From Thermoplasmatales archaeon (GTDB taxonomy: Archaea; Thermoplasmatota; Thermoplasmata; Thermoplasmatales; Thermoplasmataceae): DNA of 64,000 nt. The DNA is taken from positions 1-64,000 of the forward strand of contig DAHXNF010000032.1 in NCBI GenBank assembly GCA_027366585.1, in the 5' to 3' direction. Below are positions 8,576 to 18,465 of the stretch, in pieces (within the stretch, counting starts at the first letter, position 1; every line of letters starts with the position of its first letter). The notes below the pieces were generated by a model. The model did not search any database and was not told where the DNA came from. It was given only the letters and a program-made list of their open reading frames with translations. The position numbers and the translations under genes are program-made.

Positions 8576-9592
8576 TCAGGAATCAAGTTTTATCAGGATC
8601 CTGCCCAGGTTACCTTTCTCCTTAATCATCGAATATGCTTCTTCTACGTGATCAAGATCAACCTTCTGAGAGATAACTGGTTTTATCTCACCTTTTGCAG
8701 AGAGCTCCAGAGCTTTCTTCATGTCGCTTCTTGTTGAACTTATGCTCCCTTCTATCCTGTTCCCCTTCAATATAATAAGGCCCAGTGGAAGCTCCACAGG
8801 TACTGGTTGCACGTTTCCTATAGCAACTAGCCTGCCTCCAAACTTCAGTGACCTCAGAGAGCGTGAAAAAGTAGGAAGGCCAACAGTATCTAATGCCAGA
8901 TCAACCCCTCCGCTTGTAAGTCCCTTGATCTCGCGGTCAAATTCTTCACTCGTGAGAACATAGTCAACTCCCATCTGGTGCAGTTTCTCCTCCTTCCATC
9001 TTGAACTTGTGTATGCAAAAACTGTCGCACCCAGAGCCTTGGCGATCTGGACCGCATGTGCTCCTACTCCTCCTCCAGCTCCGGTAACAAGAACGCTTTC
9101 TCCGGGCATTAATTGTCCAGTGACTGAGAGAGCATGGTAGACCATTCCTGTCACACACGCACTTATTGTTGCGAGCTCTTCCGGGACTGCTTGTGGTACT
9201 CGCACAACACAGCGTTCAGGGACTTTGACCATTTCAGCATAAGATCCTTGTATAGTCTCGCCTAGAGTCTGCTTATTCGGGCAAAGGTTTTCCTTTCCAC
9301 TTCTGCAGTATGAGCATTTTCCGCATGGTATGTATATCAGGGATGCCACCCTGTCTCCAACTTTGAACTTTCTCACGGATGGACCTATCTTGGCAACAGT
9401 ACCAGAAACCTCATGCCCAGGTACAAGAGGGAACTTTGCACGAGGGAAAAAGCCTTCATGAGTCAGGACATCACGATAGCAGATCCCGGTAAGGTTCTGC
9501 CTGATGACAATCTCATCGCCTTCTGGTTCCGGATCCTGTGCAGTTGCACTGTGTATCCTGCCATTTACTCCTTCCATTACTGCGACTCTCAT
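8576..9592 (-). CDS. zinc-dependent alcohol dehydrogenase (MDR family)
   Basis: A 338-residue medium-chain dehydrogenase/reductase. The catalytic zinc site shows as the cysteine in TGICYRD and the GHEVSG histidine-glutamate pair. The structural zinc loop is CGKCSYCRSGKENLC (about 92-106). The Rossmann fold carries GAGGGVGAHAVQIAK (about 168-182). The length is normal for archaeal alcohol or polyol dehydrogenases of this type. The substrate is not predictable; NAD(P)-dependent oxidation of alcohols or sugars is the family activity. The start is ATG. The gene stands alone between the small acidic gene and the NAD salvage genes. Confidence 0.88.
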   Translation of the reverse strand: MRVAVMEGVNGRIHSATAQDPEPEGDEIVIRQNLTGICYRDVLTHEGFFPRAKFPLVPGHEVSGTVAKIGPSVRKFKVGDRVASLIYIPCGKCSYCRSGKENLCPNKQTLGETIQGSYAEMVKVPERCVVRVPQAVPEELATISACVTGMVYHALSVTGQLMPGESVLVTGAGGGVGAHAVQIAKALGATVFAYTSSRWKEEKLHQMGVDYVLTSEEFDREIKGLTSGGVDLALDTVGLPTFSRSLRSLKFGGRLVAIGNVQPVPVELPLGLIILKGNRIEGSISSTRSDMKKALELSAKGEIKPVISQKVDLDHVEEAYSMIKEKGNLGRILIKLDS

Positions 9593-9637
9593 GCCTTAAG
9601 GATGCCATCGAAATATAAGACTGATTGCTGTCGATTC

Positions 9638-10813
9638 CTAGAATTCCTGCTTGAGGTAAAACCGTTTCAGGAGATTGATGGTCCTGGCTCTTGCCACGGA
9701 GGGTTTTTCCCTCCTTATTACCTTGCCATTCTTGATGTATGGAACAAGAACATCTTCAAAATGCCCGCCACATTTGCAGGTTTCCCTGCTTCTTTCAAGC
9801 GGCAGTACCTCGACCATGCCGCAATCCGAGCATCTAAGTACATGTTTGGCGCCAGAAAGTTTTCCTCTCTTTGTCTTTGGCTGGTTGTGAACATCCACGA
9901 TGTCCATTGAAAAATCAACAGTCTTTCCAGATGCAATTGAAGTTCCTACGCCGAAAGCATCAGCCCCGGCACCGGAGAGTTCGAGGATATCAGCTTCCTT
10001 AAGGCCGCCAGAGACCATTATCCTGACTTTTTCATGACCCCGGAGATCCAGCTCCCATCTTACCTCTCTGACAATGTTTGCAAAATTTCCCCTCCTCGAT
10101 GCAGGGGTGTCAAGCCTGACGAAGTCAAGCTTCGGAATCAGATCTGCTGCCTTTAGAGAGCCGAATTTTTCATCTTCGAAGGTGTCAATTAGCACAGTTA
10201 CTGGACCCTTCTTTGTGCCTGCAGCAACAGCCTTCCAGGCTTCCTCGTCTCCGAGCAGCAGGGAAATTGCATGTGGCATCGTTCCTACAGGATCAAGGCC
10301 AAGTATCTTTCCGCTCTTAATTCCAGAAACGCCATCAGCTCCTCCAATGTAAGCAGCCCTGTCTATCATTGGCGCTATGAATGGGTTCATCCTCCTGATC
10401 CCGAATGAAAAAACAGGCTTATCCCCGGCTGCAAGCTTCACCCTTGAAGATGACGTAGATATCCCGGAAGACTGGCAGATGAATCCAAGCAATGAAGTTT
10501 CATGCATTCCAAAATCCCTGTAATTTCCACGTATGGAGATGAAGGGAACAGGGATCCCTCTCATGTCCCTGTATGGAATAACAGTTCCCTCAGGAATTGC
10601 GTATAGATCTGTGACTTTTCCCTCCAATAATGATAGGACATCATCAAGGCCAGTGAAGTTGATCCACGGGCTCTCGAATGATGAAACCGTGACCTCTGCT
10701 ATAACATCGTCATTGAATTTCTTGCTTTTCAGGAAGGAAAGTGACCTCCGAAAATACACGTCACTGTTTTCAGCAGATAGTACTTCCGATTCGGAAGCAA
10801 CATTGAATTTCAT
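9638..10813 (-). CDS. pncB: nicotinate phosphoribosyltransferase
   Basis: A 391-residue enzyme that makes nicotinate mononucleotide from nicotinate and PRPP in the Preiss-Handler route to NAD. The type II phosphoribosyltransferase barrel is recognised from the FGIRRMNPFIAP block (the FxxRR substrate site), GLDPVGTMPHA, and VRLDTPASRRGNF. The C-terminus has a zinc-ribbon-like knuckle CSDCG...CKCGG, seen in the archaeal form. It starts at ATG 10813, overlapping the TGA of a 35-codon ORF upstream by ATGA. The nicotinamidase that supplies its substrate lies 152 bases upstream on the same strand. Confidence 0.92.
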   Translation of the reverse strand: MKFNVASESEVLSAENSDVYFRRSLSFLKSKKFNDDVIAEVTVSSFESPWINFTGLDDVLSLLEGKVTDLYAIPEGTVIPYRDMRGIPVPFISIRGNYRDFGMHETSLLGFICQSSGISTSSSRVKLAAGDKPVFSFGIRRMNPFIAPMIDRAAYIGGADGVSGIKSGKILGLDPVGTMPHAISLLLGDEEAWKAVAAGTKKGPVTVLIDTFEDEKFGSLKAADLIPKLDFVRLDTPASRRGNFANIVREVRWELDLRGHEKVRIMVSGGLKEADILELSGAGADAFGVGTSIASGKTVDFSMDIVDVHNQPKTKRGKLSGAKHVLRCSDCGMVEVLPLERSRETCKCGGHFEDVLVPYIKNGKVIRREKPSVARARTINLLKRFYLKQEF

Positions 10814-10917
10814 TCAGTAACCCCCAGGTCTAAATCATCTTCTATATTTGGGTTTCGGGTGATGATCGTATTAAGCTGCTCATCGTCCTTTTCAAGATCA
10901 TCTAGAGTCTGATTCAT
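10810..10917 (-). CDS. candidate 35-residue acidic peptide, coupled to pncB
   Basis: A short ORF starts at ATG 10917 and stops with TGA at 10810-10812, overlapping the pncB start as ATGA. The peptide, beginning MNQTLDDLEKDDEQ, is strongly acidic with no hydrophobic segment. A good ribosome-binding sequence AAGGTGA sits nine bases before its ATG, better than most genes here. The overlap suggests translational coupling, so this could be a leader peptide or a small regulator of NAD salvage. A TATATAA string overlaps the ribosome site; if that is a promoter it would start inside this ORF, which argues against the peptide. Confidence 0.4.
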   Translation of the reverse strand: MNQTLDDLEKDDEQLNTIITRNPNIEDDLDLGVTE

Positions 10918-10965
10918 GTGTTATGTTCACCTTATATACCATTCTTTGTGGAGCCTCGAGTTGCC

Positions 10966-11499
10966 TTACGCAACCTCCGATCTGAACTGGCTGTGGTTAA
11001 TTATTCGGGCACCATAATACTTTTTCATTGAATCCAGCGCCGCAATGTGGTCTTTGGGTTCCAGGCTGGCGCAAAGATCTTCTATCACATTCAGGGTGTA
11101 GTATCTAAAAAAGGCACCAGCAGCGGTATGTGCAACGCAGATATCCGTGCTGACTCCAGAGAGGTACACCTCATTGATATCATTCATTCGAAGATATGGA
11201 TCCAGATCTGTGTCCAGAAAGGCATCATATCTCCTCTTACGCACCCTGTAACCAGTGAATCCCGAAACTTGTCGGCACAGTTCAGAAGACTCCGTGCCAG
11301 CAAGGCAGTGTTCACCCCACACCCTGAATTCCGGGTCATTTGGAACATGCGAATCCAGAGTGAAAACAACAAGAACCTTGTCCTGCAGCATTGAGAGGAG
11401 CTCTGCTGTTTTTTCTGCGACCCTCGCAGCACGGTCAGATCCAAACTTACCTGAGATAAAATCATTTACGAGATCCACAATGATCCATGCTTTTTTCAT
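10966..11499 (-). CDS. pncA: nicotinamidase (isochorismatase-family cysteine hydrolase)
   Basis: A 177-residue amidohydrolase that converts nicotinamide to nicotinate. The catalytic set is visible: Asp9 in VDLVNDF, a lysine near residue 88 before YDAF, and Cys121 in GVSTDICVAHTA. The metal-binding D-S-H (about 49-51) and the EHCLAGT loop are also typical. Its product is the substrate of the downstream phosphoribosyltransferase, so the two genes form an NAD salvage pair. Its ATG overlaps the cysS stop in the string ATGA, so it is probably translated from the cysS mRNA. Confidence 0.9.
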   Translation of the reverse strand: MKKAWIIVDLVNDFISGKFGSDRAARVAEKTAELLSMLQDKVLVVFTLDSHVPNDPEFRVWGEHCLAGTESSELCRQVSGFTGYRVRKRRYDAFLDTDLDPYLRMNDINEVYLSGVSTDICVAHTAAGAFFRYYTLNVIEDLCASLEPKDHIAALDSMKKYYGARIINHSQFRSEVA

Positions 11500-12872
11500 T
11501 TCTTGAACCTCCAGGTGGCATTTCCACCAGAATCCTCAATAATTATTCCAGACTCTGAAAGGGCTTCCCTTATCCTGTCTGAAAGGTCAAACTCCCTGCG
11601 TTTTCTTAGCGCCTCCCGAATTTCAAGGACTGCATCCATAATGCGATCCGTATCCTGCCTGTTTTCTTCCCTGCTGAGAATGCACAGGAATGAATCAACT
11701 TCATTCAGGAATGCAAGGCAGTCGTCCCTGGCATTGCGGGACAAATCCTGGAAAACAGTGTTGGCAGCAGACACAAAATCAAGCAAAACCAAAATACCAG
11801 ATCTGAAGTCGAAATCCCGGTCTATAACTTCAACAATTTTATCCCTGTAGGTGGAGACATCAACGCTGGCGGTTCCGAAAATTTCCTTATCTTTGAGGCG
11901 TTCATAAAGAGCCTGAAACTTCTCCAGGTTCCTAGCGGCAGCATGGACCGATGAATCATCAAATACCTGCTCCGATCTGTAACCGGTTCCAAGAAAGAAA
12001 AGCCTCAGCGAATTGCCTCCATACTGATCCACAGCATCCCTTAGTTTAATCATGTTTCCTGTAGACTTTGCCATCTTCTTTTCTGCGAGATTGAGCATTC
12101 CAGCATGTATCCAGTATCTTGCGAGCTTGCTCTTTCCGGAAAGCGTGCGCATTATGGCGATCTCCCCCTCATGATGAGGGAATACAAGATCTGATCCGCC
12201 GCCATGGATGTCGTAGGTGTCTCCAAGTAATTCCTCGGTTATTGAAGTATCCTCAATATGCCAGCCAGGCCTGCCACGCCCCCATGGATAATCCCACCCT
12301 TCTTCACCATGCTTGGAGAACTTCCAAAGGACAAAGTCTTCAGGGTTGCGCTTTGAGGCACTCATCTCATGCCTGACCATGTGCAGTATCTGGTCAAGTC
12401 TTTGCCCGGAAAGTTTGCCATAATCCTTGAAACCTGACACATCGAAGTATACGCCGTCTGCAGCGACATATGCCGCTCCTCTCCTCAGCAGCCTCCTGAC
12501 CTGGCTGGCGATTTCGCGGATGAAATCGGTTGCAAATGCAAAGTATGAAACAGCGTCAACCCTCACTCTCGCCAGATCTTCAATGTACTCTTTGAAAAAT
12601 TTCTTTGCAATGGTAGACGGGTCCGTTCCCGCTTCCTTTGACCTGTTGATTATCTTGTCATCCAGATCAGTAATGTTCTGCAGGTAGAAAACTGAGTATC
12701 CACGGTATCTGAGATACTTTACGGCTGCATCGAAGAACACGAAGGTCCTGCCGTTTCCAATGTGGACATAATCGTAAACGGTTGGGCCGCATACAAATAT
12801 CTTGAGCCTGTGGCCGTCTCTGGGCCTTAGTTCCTCAAGCTTCCTCGTCAAGGTATTGAAGACAAGCATCAT
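11496..12872 (-). CDS. cysS: cysteinyl-tRNA synthetase
   Basis: A class I synthetase charging tRNA-Cys, about 458 residues from the chosen start. HIGN appears in VHIGNGRTFVFF, the zinc cysteine in FVCGPTVYDYVH, the metal and editing-site residues in GWHIEDTS and HGGGSDLVFPHHEGEIA, and the KMSKS equivalent is KMAKS. The frame stays open to 12914, but MMLVFNTLTRKLE at 12872/12869 is the family's normal N-terminus. The C-terminal DALR-like helical domain is complete. The gene leads a run with nicotinamidase, overlapping it by four bases. Confidence 0.93.
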   Translation of the reverse strand: MMLVFNTLTRKLEELRPRDGHRLKIFVCGPTVYDYVHIGNGRTFVFFDAAVKYLRYRGYSVFYLQNITDLDDKIINRSKEAGTDPSTIAKKFFKEYIEDLARVRVDAVSYFAFATDFIREIASQVRRLLRRGAAYVAADGVYFDVSGFKDYGKLSGQRLDQILHMVRHEMSASKRNPEDFVLWKFSKHGEEGWDYPWGRGRPGWHIEDTSITEELLGDTYDIHGGGSDLVFPHHEGEIAIMRTLSGKSKLARYWIHAGMLNLAEKKMAKSTGNMIKLRDAVDQYGGNSLRLFFLGTGYRSEQVFDDSSVHAAARNLEKFQALYERLKDKEIFGTASVDVSTYRDKIVEVIDRDFDFRSGILVLLDFVSAANTVFQDLSRNARDDCLAFLNEVDSFLCILSREENRQDTDRIMDAVLEIREALRKRREFDLSDRIREALSESGIIIEDSGGNATWRFKK

Positions 12873-13047
12873 GTGCTGTATCCTTCTCCGGATATTATTT
12901 TCATCTTTCTCCAAGAATGAATCTTAATGTTGTTATAGCACCAATGGAAAAAGCAGAAAGGGTGTTTTCACATCCATCATTAAAGAACTGCCAATCATTG
13001 CATTCAACCAGTGATACATGTTTTATCTATCCATTAGATTAACGTAA

Positions 13048-13521
13048 GTGAATCAAGAGCAAGCGCTAGATGAGATAGTTAAGTACATTAACGGCCCTGA
13101 CGGAAAGGATCCTGGCAGCGTGCTCCAATTTGTATGCGACTACCTGAGGAAGGTGGATGCACGATACAGCTGGGTCGGTTTTTACGTAGTTAAGGGAGAT
13201 AACCTCATACTAAAGCAATTCAGCGGAGAAGAGACGGAACATAAGAAGATAAAGATAGGCGAGGGACTTTGCAGTCTCGCAGTACTGAGGAATGAGATTG
13301 TCAATGAGAATGATGTAAAATCAAACAAAACCTATCTGGCTTGCTTCCCAAGCACAAATTCTGAGATCGTGGTTCCAGTGAGATTCCATGGCGAACCGAT
13401 CGGTGAGATCGATGTAGATTCCGACACTAAAGACGCTTTTGGGATGAGGGATGAGAAATTTCTGGAGGATCTGGCCGATCTGCTTTCTCAGCAAGTAAAG
13501 ACAGTTGCCTCGGAAAATTAG
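13048..13521 (+). CDS. GAF-domain protein, free methionine-R-sulfoxide reductase-like
   Basis: A 157-residue single GAF domain starting with GTG. The sequence resembles the free methionine-(R)-sulfoxide reductase family: WVGFYVVKGDNL, then GEGLCSLAV with one conserved cysteine, then YLACFPSTNSEIVVPV with the second, and a GEIDVDSD segment. These two cysteines sit where the resolving and catalytic cysteines lie in that family; the third family cysteine is not evident. Reduction of free methionine sulfoxide is therefore plausible; a ligand-binding GAF role is the alternative. Its TAG stop overlaps the TAA stop of the convergent phosphatase gene in TTAG. Confidence 0.75.
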   Translation: MNQEQALDEIVKYINGPDGKDPGSVLQFVCDYLRKVDARYSWVGFYVVKGDNLILKQFSGEETEHKKIKIGEGLCSLAVLRNEIVNENDVKSNKTYLACFPSTNSEIVVPVRFHGEPIGEIDVDSDTKDAFGMRDEKFLEDLADLLSQQVKTVASEN

Positions 13522-14093
13522 CTGAACCTCTTGGTCACTATATCAGAGATTACATAGGAACCGACGCTCAGCACCTTTCTTTTTGAAACATCCACGCAGG
13601 ACATGGATGCTGTTTCGACCTGGATCCCGAATGCGGATGCCTCATCCCCTATTTCCATATATGAAGAAAGAAGACAGCGAATAGGCAATGCGTGCGAAAC
13701 TACAATGCAGTTTCCATCATGTCTTTCAAGAGCAGTTTTCATCCTGTCAACAATGTCATCCCATTTTTCCTGCCCAGTAAAATTTCTATAAAGTGGCGGG
13801 AGCTGGTCATAACCATCCTGGCTAAATTTTCCCTGCCCAGCCTCCTTCAGGTCAGGGTCGATCTCTATAGATAGACCAAGGTTTTTTGCGAGGATCTCAG
13901 CTGTTTCCCTGGCCCTGAGAATTGGACTTGAAACTACAAGATCCAGGTTTAATTTTTTCAGTTGCGTTAATGCGTATTGAACTTGTCCCTTTCCGGTGTC
14001 GGTTAAGTGATATCTTGCATTTTCATCATCATCAATAATCCGTAGGACGTTCGCTTCACTCTCACCATGGCGTACGAGCACTGCCATTTTCAT
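13518..14093 (-). CDS. histidine phosphatase family protein
   Basis: A 191-residue phosphoglycerate-mutase-like phosphatase. The nucleophilic histidine lies in VRHGESEAN at the N-terminus, the phosphate-binding arginine in SSPILRARETAEIL, the acid/base glutamate probably in LKEAGQGKFS, and the second histidine in VVSHALPIRCLL. The substrate cannot be assigned; members act on phosphosugars, alpha-ribazole phosphate or protein phosphates. Its stop codon shares bases with that of the convergent GAF gene. A second phosphatase of this family is encoded at about 28.7 kb. Confidence 0.85.
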   Translation of the reverse strand: MKMAVLVRHGESEANVLRIIDDDENARYHLTDTGKGQVQYALTQLKKLNLDLVVSSPILRARETAEILAKNLGLSIEIDPDLKEAGQGKFSQDGYDQLPPLYRNFTGQEKWDDIVDRMKTALERHDGNCIVVSHALPIRCLLSSYMEIGDEASAFGIQVETASMSCVDVSKRKVLSVGSYVISDIVTKRFS

Positions 14094-14123
14094 ATTCCCC
14101 GCATAACCGGGAAGATATAAAAG

Positions 14124-15425
14124 TTAGATCATCTGCACGGCCCAGAGAGCAAGTACCGAGAGTATGAGAACCGGTGGCGTAACAACCATCCCAATTTTAA
14201 CAAAATATCTGTAAGTTATACTATTTTCGCCCTTCTTCCTTATGATGTTCATCCAGAGGAGAGTGGCAAGAGACCCGATTGGCGTGAACTTGGTTCCAAC
14301 ATCATTTGCCAGGACATTAAGGAATACGAGCGAATTCTGGTGCAAGTGTATCAGCGTCAGATTCACCGTGATAACGGAAGGCAGGTTGTTCATTATAGAG
14401 GCCAGAAAAGAGAAGAGAAAAGCATAACCGATCATCCTCAGTGGTGGAACAAGGTTACCCAGCGAGAGCATCGCAGTTTCAAGCAGGTTAACAAGTCCAT
14501 GCATCGATAATGCATATACCACAATAAACAGGCCAAGGGCAAAGAATATGATCTCCCATGGCGTGTTATAGAATATTTTCCTTCCGGATATGTTGGCTCT
14601 TGTCCTTGCAAATAGGTAGAAAAGTGCAACACATGGAACTGCGATCAGTGATATAGGGATAAGAAAGAAACCCGCTATTGCATATAATGCGATCATAAGT
14701 CCGATCACGATGAACGAAATTTTGAGGAGCTTCATATCACTTACAACGCTCTGAGGTTTCGGAAGATTCTCCAGAGAGATACCTTCTGGAAAAGATCTTC
14801 CGAAAATCAGGTACAGCATGAACGCACTTGCGGCAATGGAAACTATATCCGGTAGAATCATTATTCTTGCATATTCAAGGAATGGAATAGAGAAAAACCC
14901 CACGCTTATGATATTCACCAGGTTGCTGATGCTGAACGGCAGGCTTGTTGCATCGGCAACAAAACCAACCGAGACCAGGAATGGTACATACAGTTTACGG
15001 GGTGCATTCGTCTCCCTAAGGATTGAATACATTATCGGTGTCATAACAAGAACGCTGCCATCATTTGAAAAGAGGGCAGTTACGATCGCCGTAAGAGCAA
15101 TAACTAAAAAGAAAAGCCTTTTAGTCTCACCATGTGAATAATTTGTTATCCTTATGGCTAAATACCTGAAGAACCCGATGTCATCCAGGATCAGTGACAA
15201 GAAGATTATAGCTACAAGAGTGATGGTGGCATTCCATACTATATCCACGACGTAAATGACGTCTGCCTCTACTATGATTTGAAGCAGGATCAGAATGGCA
15301 GCTCCAATCAGTGGAGGAAAAGCTATACTGAGGTTTCTCGGTCTGATCACAACAAGTATCATGACAGATATGAATACTATCAGCGATACTGCAAATTCAG
15401 GCTGCAATTGGTCGCAGTAGTTCAA
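14124..15425 (-). CDS. ArsB/NhaD-type anion or arsenite permease
   Basis: A 433-residue polytopic membrane protein with about eleven hydrophobic segments. The conserved ion-transporter features are an FSNDGSVLVMTPI segment (about 118-130) in the first half and MNNLPSVITVNL plus NDVGTKFTPIGSLA (about 340-380) in the second, the paired re-entrant regions of the ArsB/NhaD superfamily. Arsenite efflux is the best guess by similarity to ArsB, but no ArsA or ArsR gene lies next to it, so sodium/proton or other anion transport cannot be excluded. Confidence 0.78.
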   Translation of the reverse strand: MNYCDQLQPEFAVSLIVFISVMILVVIRPRNLSIAFPPLIGAAILILLQIIVEADVIYVVDIVWNATITLVAIIFLSLILDDIGFFRYLAIRITNYSHGETKRLFFLVIALTAIVTALFSNDGSVLVMTPIMYSILRETNAPRKLYVPFLVSVGFVADATSLPFSISNLVNIISVGFFSIPFLEYARIMILPDIVSIAASAFMLYLIFGRSFPEGISLENLPKPQSVVSDMKLLKISFIVIGLMIALYAIAGFFLIPISLIAVPCVALFYLFARTRANISGRKIFYNTPWEIIFFALGLFIVVYALSMHGLVNLLETAMLSLGNLVPPLRMIGYAFLFSFLASIMNNLPSVITVNLTLIHLHQNSLVFLNVLANDVGTKFTPIGSLATLLWMNIIRKKGENSITYRYFVKIGMVVTPPVLILSVLALWAVQMI

Positions 15426-15540
15426 GGAAGTCTATATATATATGCGAACCGGTTCCTCCACGACACAATTGCCTGCGTTGGGCACAGATTTCCGAGCTAC
15501 AAAAGGTTATTCAGAATGAAAGAATTTTGCCAGCATTCTC

Positions 15541-17592
15541 ATGACCACGTCAACTAACTTCCTGATAAAAGAGAAAAGCCCGTATCTGCAGCAGCATGCC
15601 CATAATCCGGTGGCCTGGTATCCATGGGGCGACGAACCCTTTAACAGGGCAAAGAAGGAGAATAAGCCAGTTTTTCTCAGCATCGGTTATTCCACCTGCC
15701 ACTGGTGCCACGTGATGGAAAAAGAGAGTTTTGAGGACATGGAAGTAGCTGAAGCTATGAACAACACATTCATTTCAATCAAGGTGGATCGTGAGGAACG
15801 ACCCGATCTAGATAGCCTATACATGAGCGTGTGCCAGATGATGACTGGTAGTGGCGGATGGCCTCTAAACCTTGTTCTTACCCCGGACAGGAAGCCTGTA
15901 TTCGCATTCACATATCTCCCCAAGCATTCAAGGAGGAACATGATGGGAATCATAGAACTCTGCAAGAGTGTCCAGGAACTATGGAATTCTAGGAAAGATG
16001 AGTTAATTGATCAGGGAAAGAAAGTGCTTGATGCAATATCAAACGCAACAGCATCGCGGGAAGAGAATCCTATTTCAACAGATTTGCTGAATGGAGCTTA
16101 TACTGAGCTGCAATCTGCTTTTGATCCGCAGTATGGCGGCTTTGGTTTCAGCCCGAAATTTCCATCGCCTCATTACATGCTCTTCCTGCTGAGGTATTAT
16201 CACAGGTTTGGTGACAGCAACGCCTTAAGTATGGTCGAGAAAACAGTTGACGGGATGCTCGCAGGCGGCATCAATGATCATCTTGGTCATGGATTCCACA
16301 GGTATTCCACGGATCATGAGTGGAAGATACCTCATTTTGAGAAAATGCTCTATGATCAGGCTATGATACTTGCATCCCTCGCCGATCTATATGCAGCGAC
16401 AAGGAAGAAAAAGTATCTCAACGCGATGCAGGACATCCTTTTCTTCCTGCGTGAAGAAATGAAGAAAAGCGGCAGCGCTTACAGAACAGCGATAGATGCT
16501 GACAGCGAAGGGCAGGAAGGGAAATATTATACATGGACTACGGGTGAATTATTAAGCGTGCTTGGTCAGAGGGATGCAGAGATATTTTCCTATGTATATG
16601 GCGCACTCCCTGACGGCAACTTCCATGAGGAAGCATCCGGAAGGGTTACTGCGCGAAATATACTCTACGTTGCAAACAAGCCGGAAAATGCAGCTGAGAA
16701 CTTCGGCATGACATTGGAAGAGGTCAACTCAATTCTCAAGAGGTGCAAGAAAAGACTCATTTCTGCCAGATCACGGAGAATAGCACCCCATAAGGACGAC
16801 AAGATACTATCAGACATGAACGGTCTTCTTCTCTGGGCATTTTCAAAATGTTACCTCGCTTCCGGTAACGATGAATTCTTGACCGAAGCTAAAACGATCG
16901 CTGCATTCCTGCTCGATAAGATGGTTCACTCAGATGGGGGAATTATGCACAGGTTCATTGATGACAGAGCAGATATTCCAGGTTTCCTGGATGACTATGC
17001 CTTCGCAATATCAGGGTTCCTTAAGCTTTATGAAGCATCCGGTGAAGAAATGCATTTCAAGACCGCTAAGTTGATGCAGGACTATCTCGATAAGCATTTC
17101 CTTTTCGAGGGAGGGGGCTATTATACTACTGAAATGAATGATGCTCCGTTGAGAACTAAAGAATTTCATGACGGGGCTATACCGGGTGGTAACTCATTTG
17201 AGTTGCAGAACTTGTTAACTTTTGCTATCATTTTAGGCAGGAACGACCTGTATGAGGCAGCAGTGAAAATAGCAGAAGCAGCGGGCAAATCACTGCAGAC
17301 AAATCCAACATTCCACCTTTTCATGTTATCAGCAATAGATTTTGCCATAGGGCCTTCGTTCGATCTAGTTGTCCCTGATCCTCTAAGCACAAACGAAATA
17401 AAGGTATTTTCATCCGTGTACGAGCCAAGGGTCATAATCTCCCACATGCTCAATTCTAGGAAGGATCTCGAGGAAGCAACACTGAAGAGCGGCAGTAGCA
17501 TACTCGTGTGCTCCATGAAGGAGTGTTTCCTGCCTCAAACTGACATAAAGGCTGCACTCAGTTTAATTGAAAAGGTCCGCGCAGCTTCATGA
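15541..17592 (+). CDS. YyaL/SSP411-type thioredoxin-fold protein (DUF255)
   Basis: A 683-residue protein. The N-terminal thioredoxin-like DUF255 domain has the family start [19 protein letters not shown] and the redox motif CHWC (residues 53-56). The long C-terminal part is an alpha/alpha toroid related to six-hairpin glycosidases and N-acylglucosamine epimerases, with blocks such as [13 protein letters not shown] and the [10 protein letters not shown] and [12 protein letters not shown] signatures. The family is widespread and its reaction is not established. There is no signal peptide. The TGA stop abuts the convergent membrane gene's TGA in the palindrome TCATGA. Confidence 0.88.
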   Translation: MTTSTNFLIKEKSPYLQQHAHNPVAWYPWGDEPFNRAKKENKPVFLSIGYSTCHWCHVMEKESFEDMEVAEAMNNTFISIKVDREERPDLDSLYMSVCQMMTGSGGWPLNLVLTPDRKPVFAFTYLPKHSRRNMMGIIELCKSVQELWNSRKDELIDQGKKVLDAISNATASREENPISTDLLNGAYTELQSAFDPQYGGFGFSPKFPSPHYMLFLLRYYHRFGDSNALSMVEKTVDGMLAGGINDHLGHGFHRYSTDHEWKIPHFEKMLYDQAMILASLADLYAATRKKKYLNAMQDILFFLREEMKKSGSAYRTAIDADSEGQEGKYYTWTTGELLSVLGQRDAEIFSYVYGALPDGNFHEEASGRVTARNILYVANKPENAAENFGMTLEEVNSILKRCKKRLISARSRRIAPHKDDKILSDMNGLLLWAFSKCYLASGNDEFLTEAKTIAAFLLDKMVHSDGGIMHRFIDDRADIPGFLDDYAFAISGFLKLYEASGEEMHFKTAKLMQDYLDKHFLFEGGGYYTTEMNDAPLRTKEFHDGAIPGGNSFELQNLLTFAIILGRNDLYEAAVKIAEAAGKSLQTNPTFHLFMLSAIDFAIGPSFDLVVPDPLSTNEIKVFSSVYEPRVIISHMLNSRKDLEEATLKSGSSILVCSMKECFLPQTDIKAALSLIEKVRAAS

Positions 17593-18129
17593 ATTAATGC
17601 TTTTGTAGGCCTTTGAATGCCTGTGGTATATAACCAGCGCTTCTCCAATAAGCATGCCTGTCGTTACGGTCAGGAATACAGAGAAAATTGAGACGAGGTA
17701 CAACGTAGGATAGTAAAGCAAGGCAAGAATCTTTAAGGAAAAGAATAACGTAAAGAAGAATGCCACCACTATCGACCTCTTGTAGTACATCCTGTTATTC
17801 TTCTGGAAAATCTTGACATTCCTGCTAAACAATACGCCAAGTATTATGCCAAGAAATGCGATAATAAGACTTGAAAGGATTATGAGCTCGGACTGGTAAA
17901 TGAATGTGACAAGAACCAGGAGGGAGTATATAGCGGGAGAAAGAAAGACCCTTGTATCTGAGAACTTTTCTCCGAGTTTTGCCCTTACCACACGGTATAT
18001 AAAGAGCAGGATTATCAAAAATATTACAGCATAAGCAGGATACTTGAACGGAATGTAAGACAGAAGGGAACTAATGGATATCGGGGAAGACGAAGAGGGT
18101 TGAATAGCAAACATGTTCAGCAAGCTCAT
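17587..18129 (-). CDS. multi-pass membrane protein, possibly CcdC/DUF1453-like
   Basis: A 180-residue protein with about five membrane helices (near residues 28-45, 62-80, 84-102, 120-140, 145-165) and a basic cytoplasmic loop [19 protein letters not shown]. The layout, with an [20 protein letters not shown] stretch after the first helix, recalls the CcdC/DUF1453 family of unknown biochemical function, but this is a weak resemblance. The start is ATG. Its stop abuts that of the convergent YyaL-type gene. Confidence 0.65.
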   Translation of the reverse strand: MSLLNMFAIQPSSSSPISISSLLSYIPFKYPAYAVIFLIILLFIYRVVRAKLGEKFSDTRVFLSPAIYSLLVLVTFIYQSELIILSSLIIAFLGIILGVLFSRNVKIFQKNNRMYYKRSIVVAFFFTLFFSLKILALLYYPTLYLVSIFSVFLTVTTGMLIGEALVIYHRHSKAYKSINS

Positions 18130-18303
18130 AACGCACCTGATAAAATAATTTCCGCATTCATGCTCATGATTTCAAAGATCATGATCCTATATATGGAAGA
18201 ATTTTACAGCCTGCAAGGGATCGAATGAAAAGTAACATTATTAAAATACCTCATCCCATCTGATGACTAAGGATAATATAGGTTTCAGTTTTACCGAACT
18301 AAT

Positions 18304-18465
18304 ATGCCAGACAAACTTGCTGAGGTGCAAATAACAAAGGATGGCGAAATCTATTACGCAAAGATAATGCTTCCAACAGGTGAAATCGTAACTCTGGAGA
18401 ACGAGGACGTTGAGGAGGTAATTGAGCAGATCGCCAACGACCTTCAGGAAAGATTCGGCTCGTAG
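18304..18465 (+). CDS. 53-residue small protein directly before tRNA-Ser
   Basis: ATG 18304 to TAG 18465. The peptide begins MPDKLAEVQITKDGEIYYAK, continues with LPTGEIVTLENEDVEEVIEQ and ends in NDLQERFGS. The alternating beta-like first half and acidic helical second half, with ordinary codon use, look like a genuine small folded protein. It resembles small archaeal proteins of unknown function; I do not recognise the family. Its stop codon is immediately followed by the first base of tRNA-Ser, so the two may share one transcript or the tRNA promoter lies inside this gene. Confidence 0.6.
   Translation: MPDKLAEVQITKDGEIYYAKIMLPTGEIVTLENEDVEEVIEQIANDLQERFGS

Noticed and set aside
10932-10938. 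TATATAA as promoter for nicotinate phosphoribosyltransferase
   Set aside because: It overlaps a good ribosome-binding site and would start transcription inside the small coupled ORF. It was left undecided rather than listed as a promoter.
14124-15425. Arsenic resistance island
   Set aside because: Only the ArsB-like permease is present. No arsR, arsA or arsenate reductase gene was found nearby, so an island is not supported.
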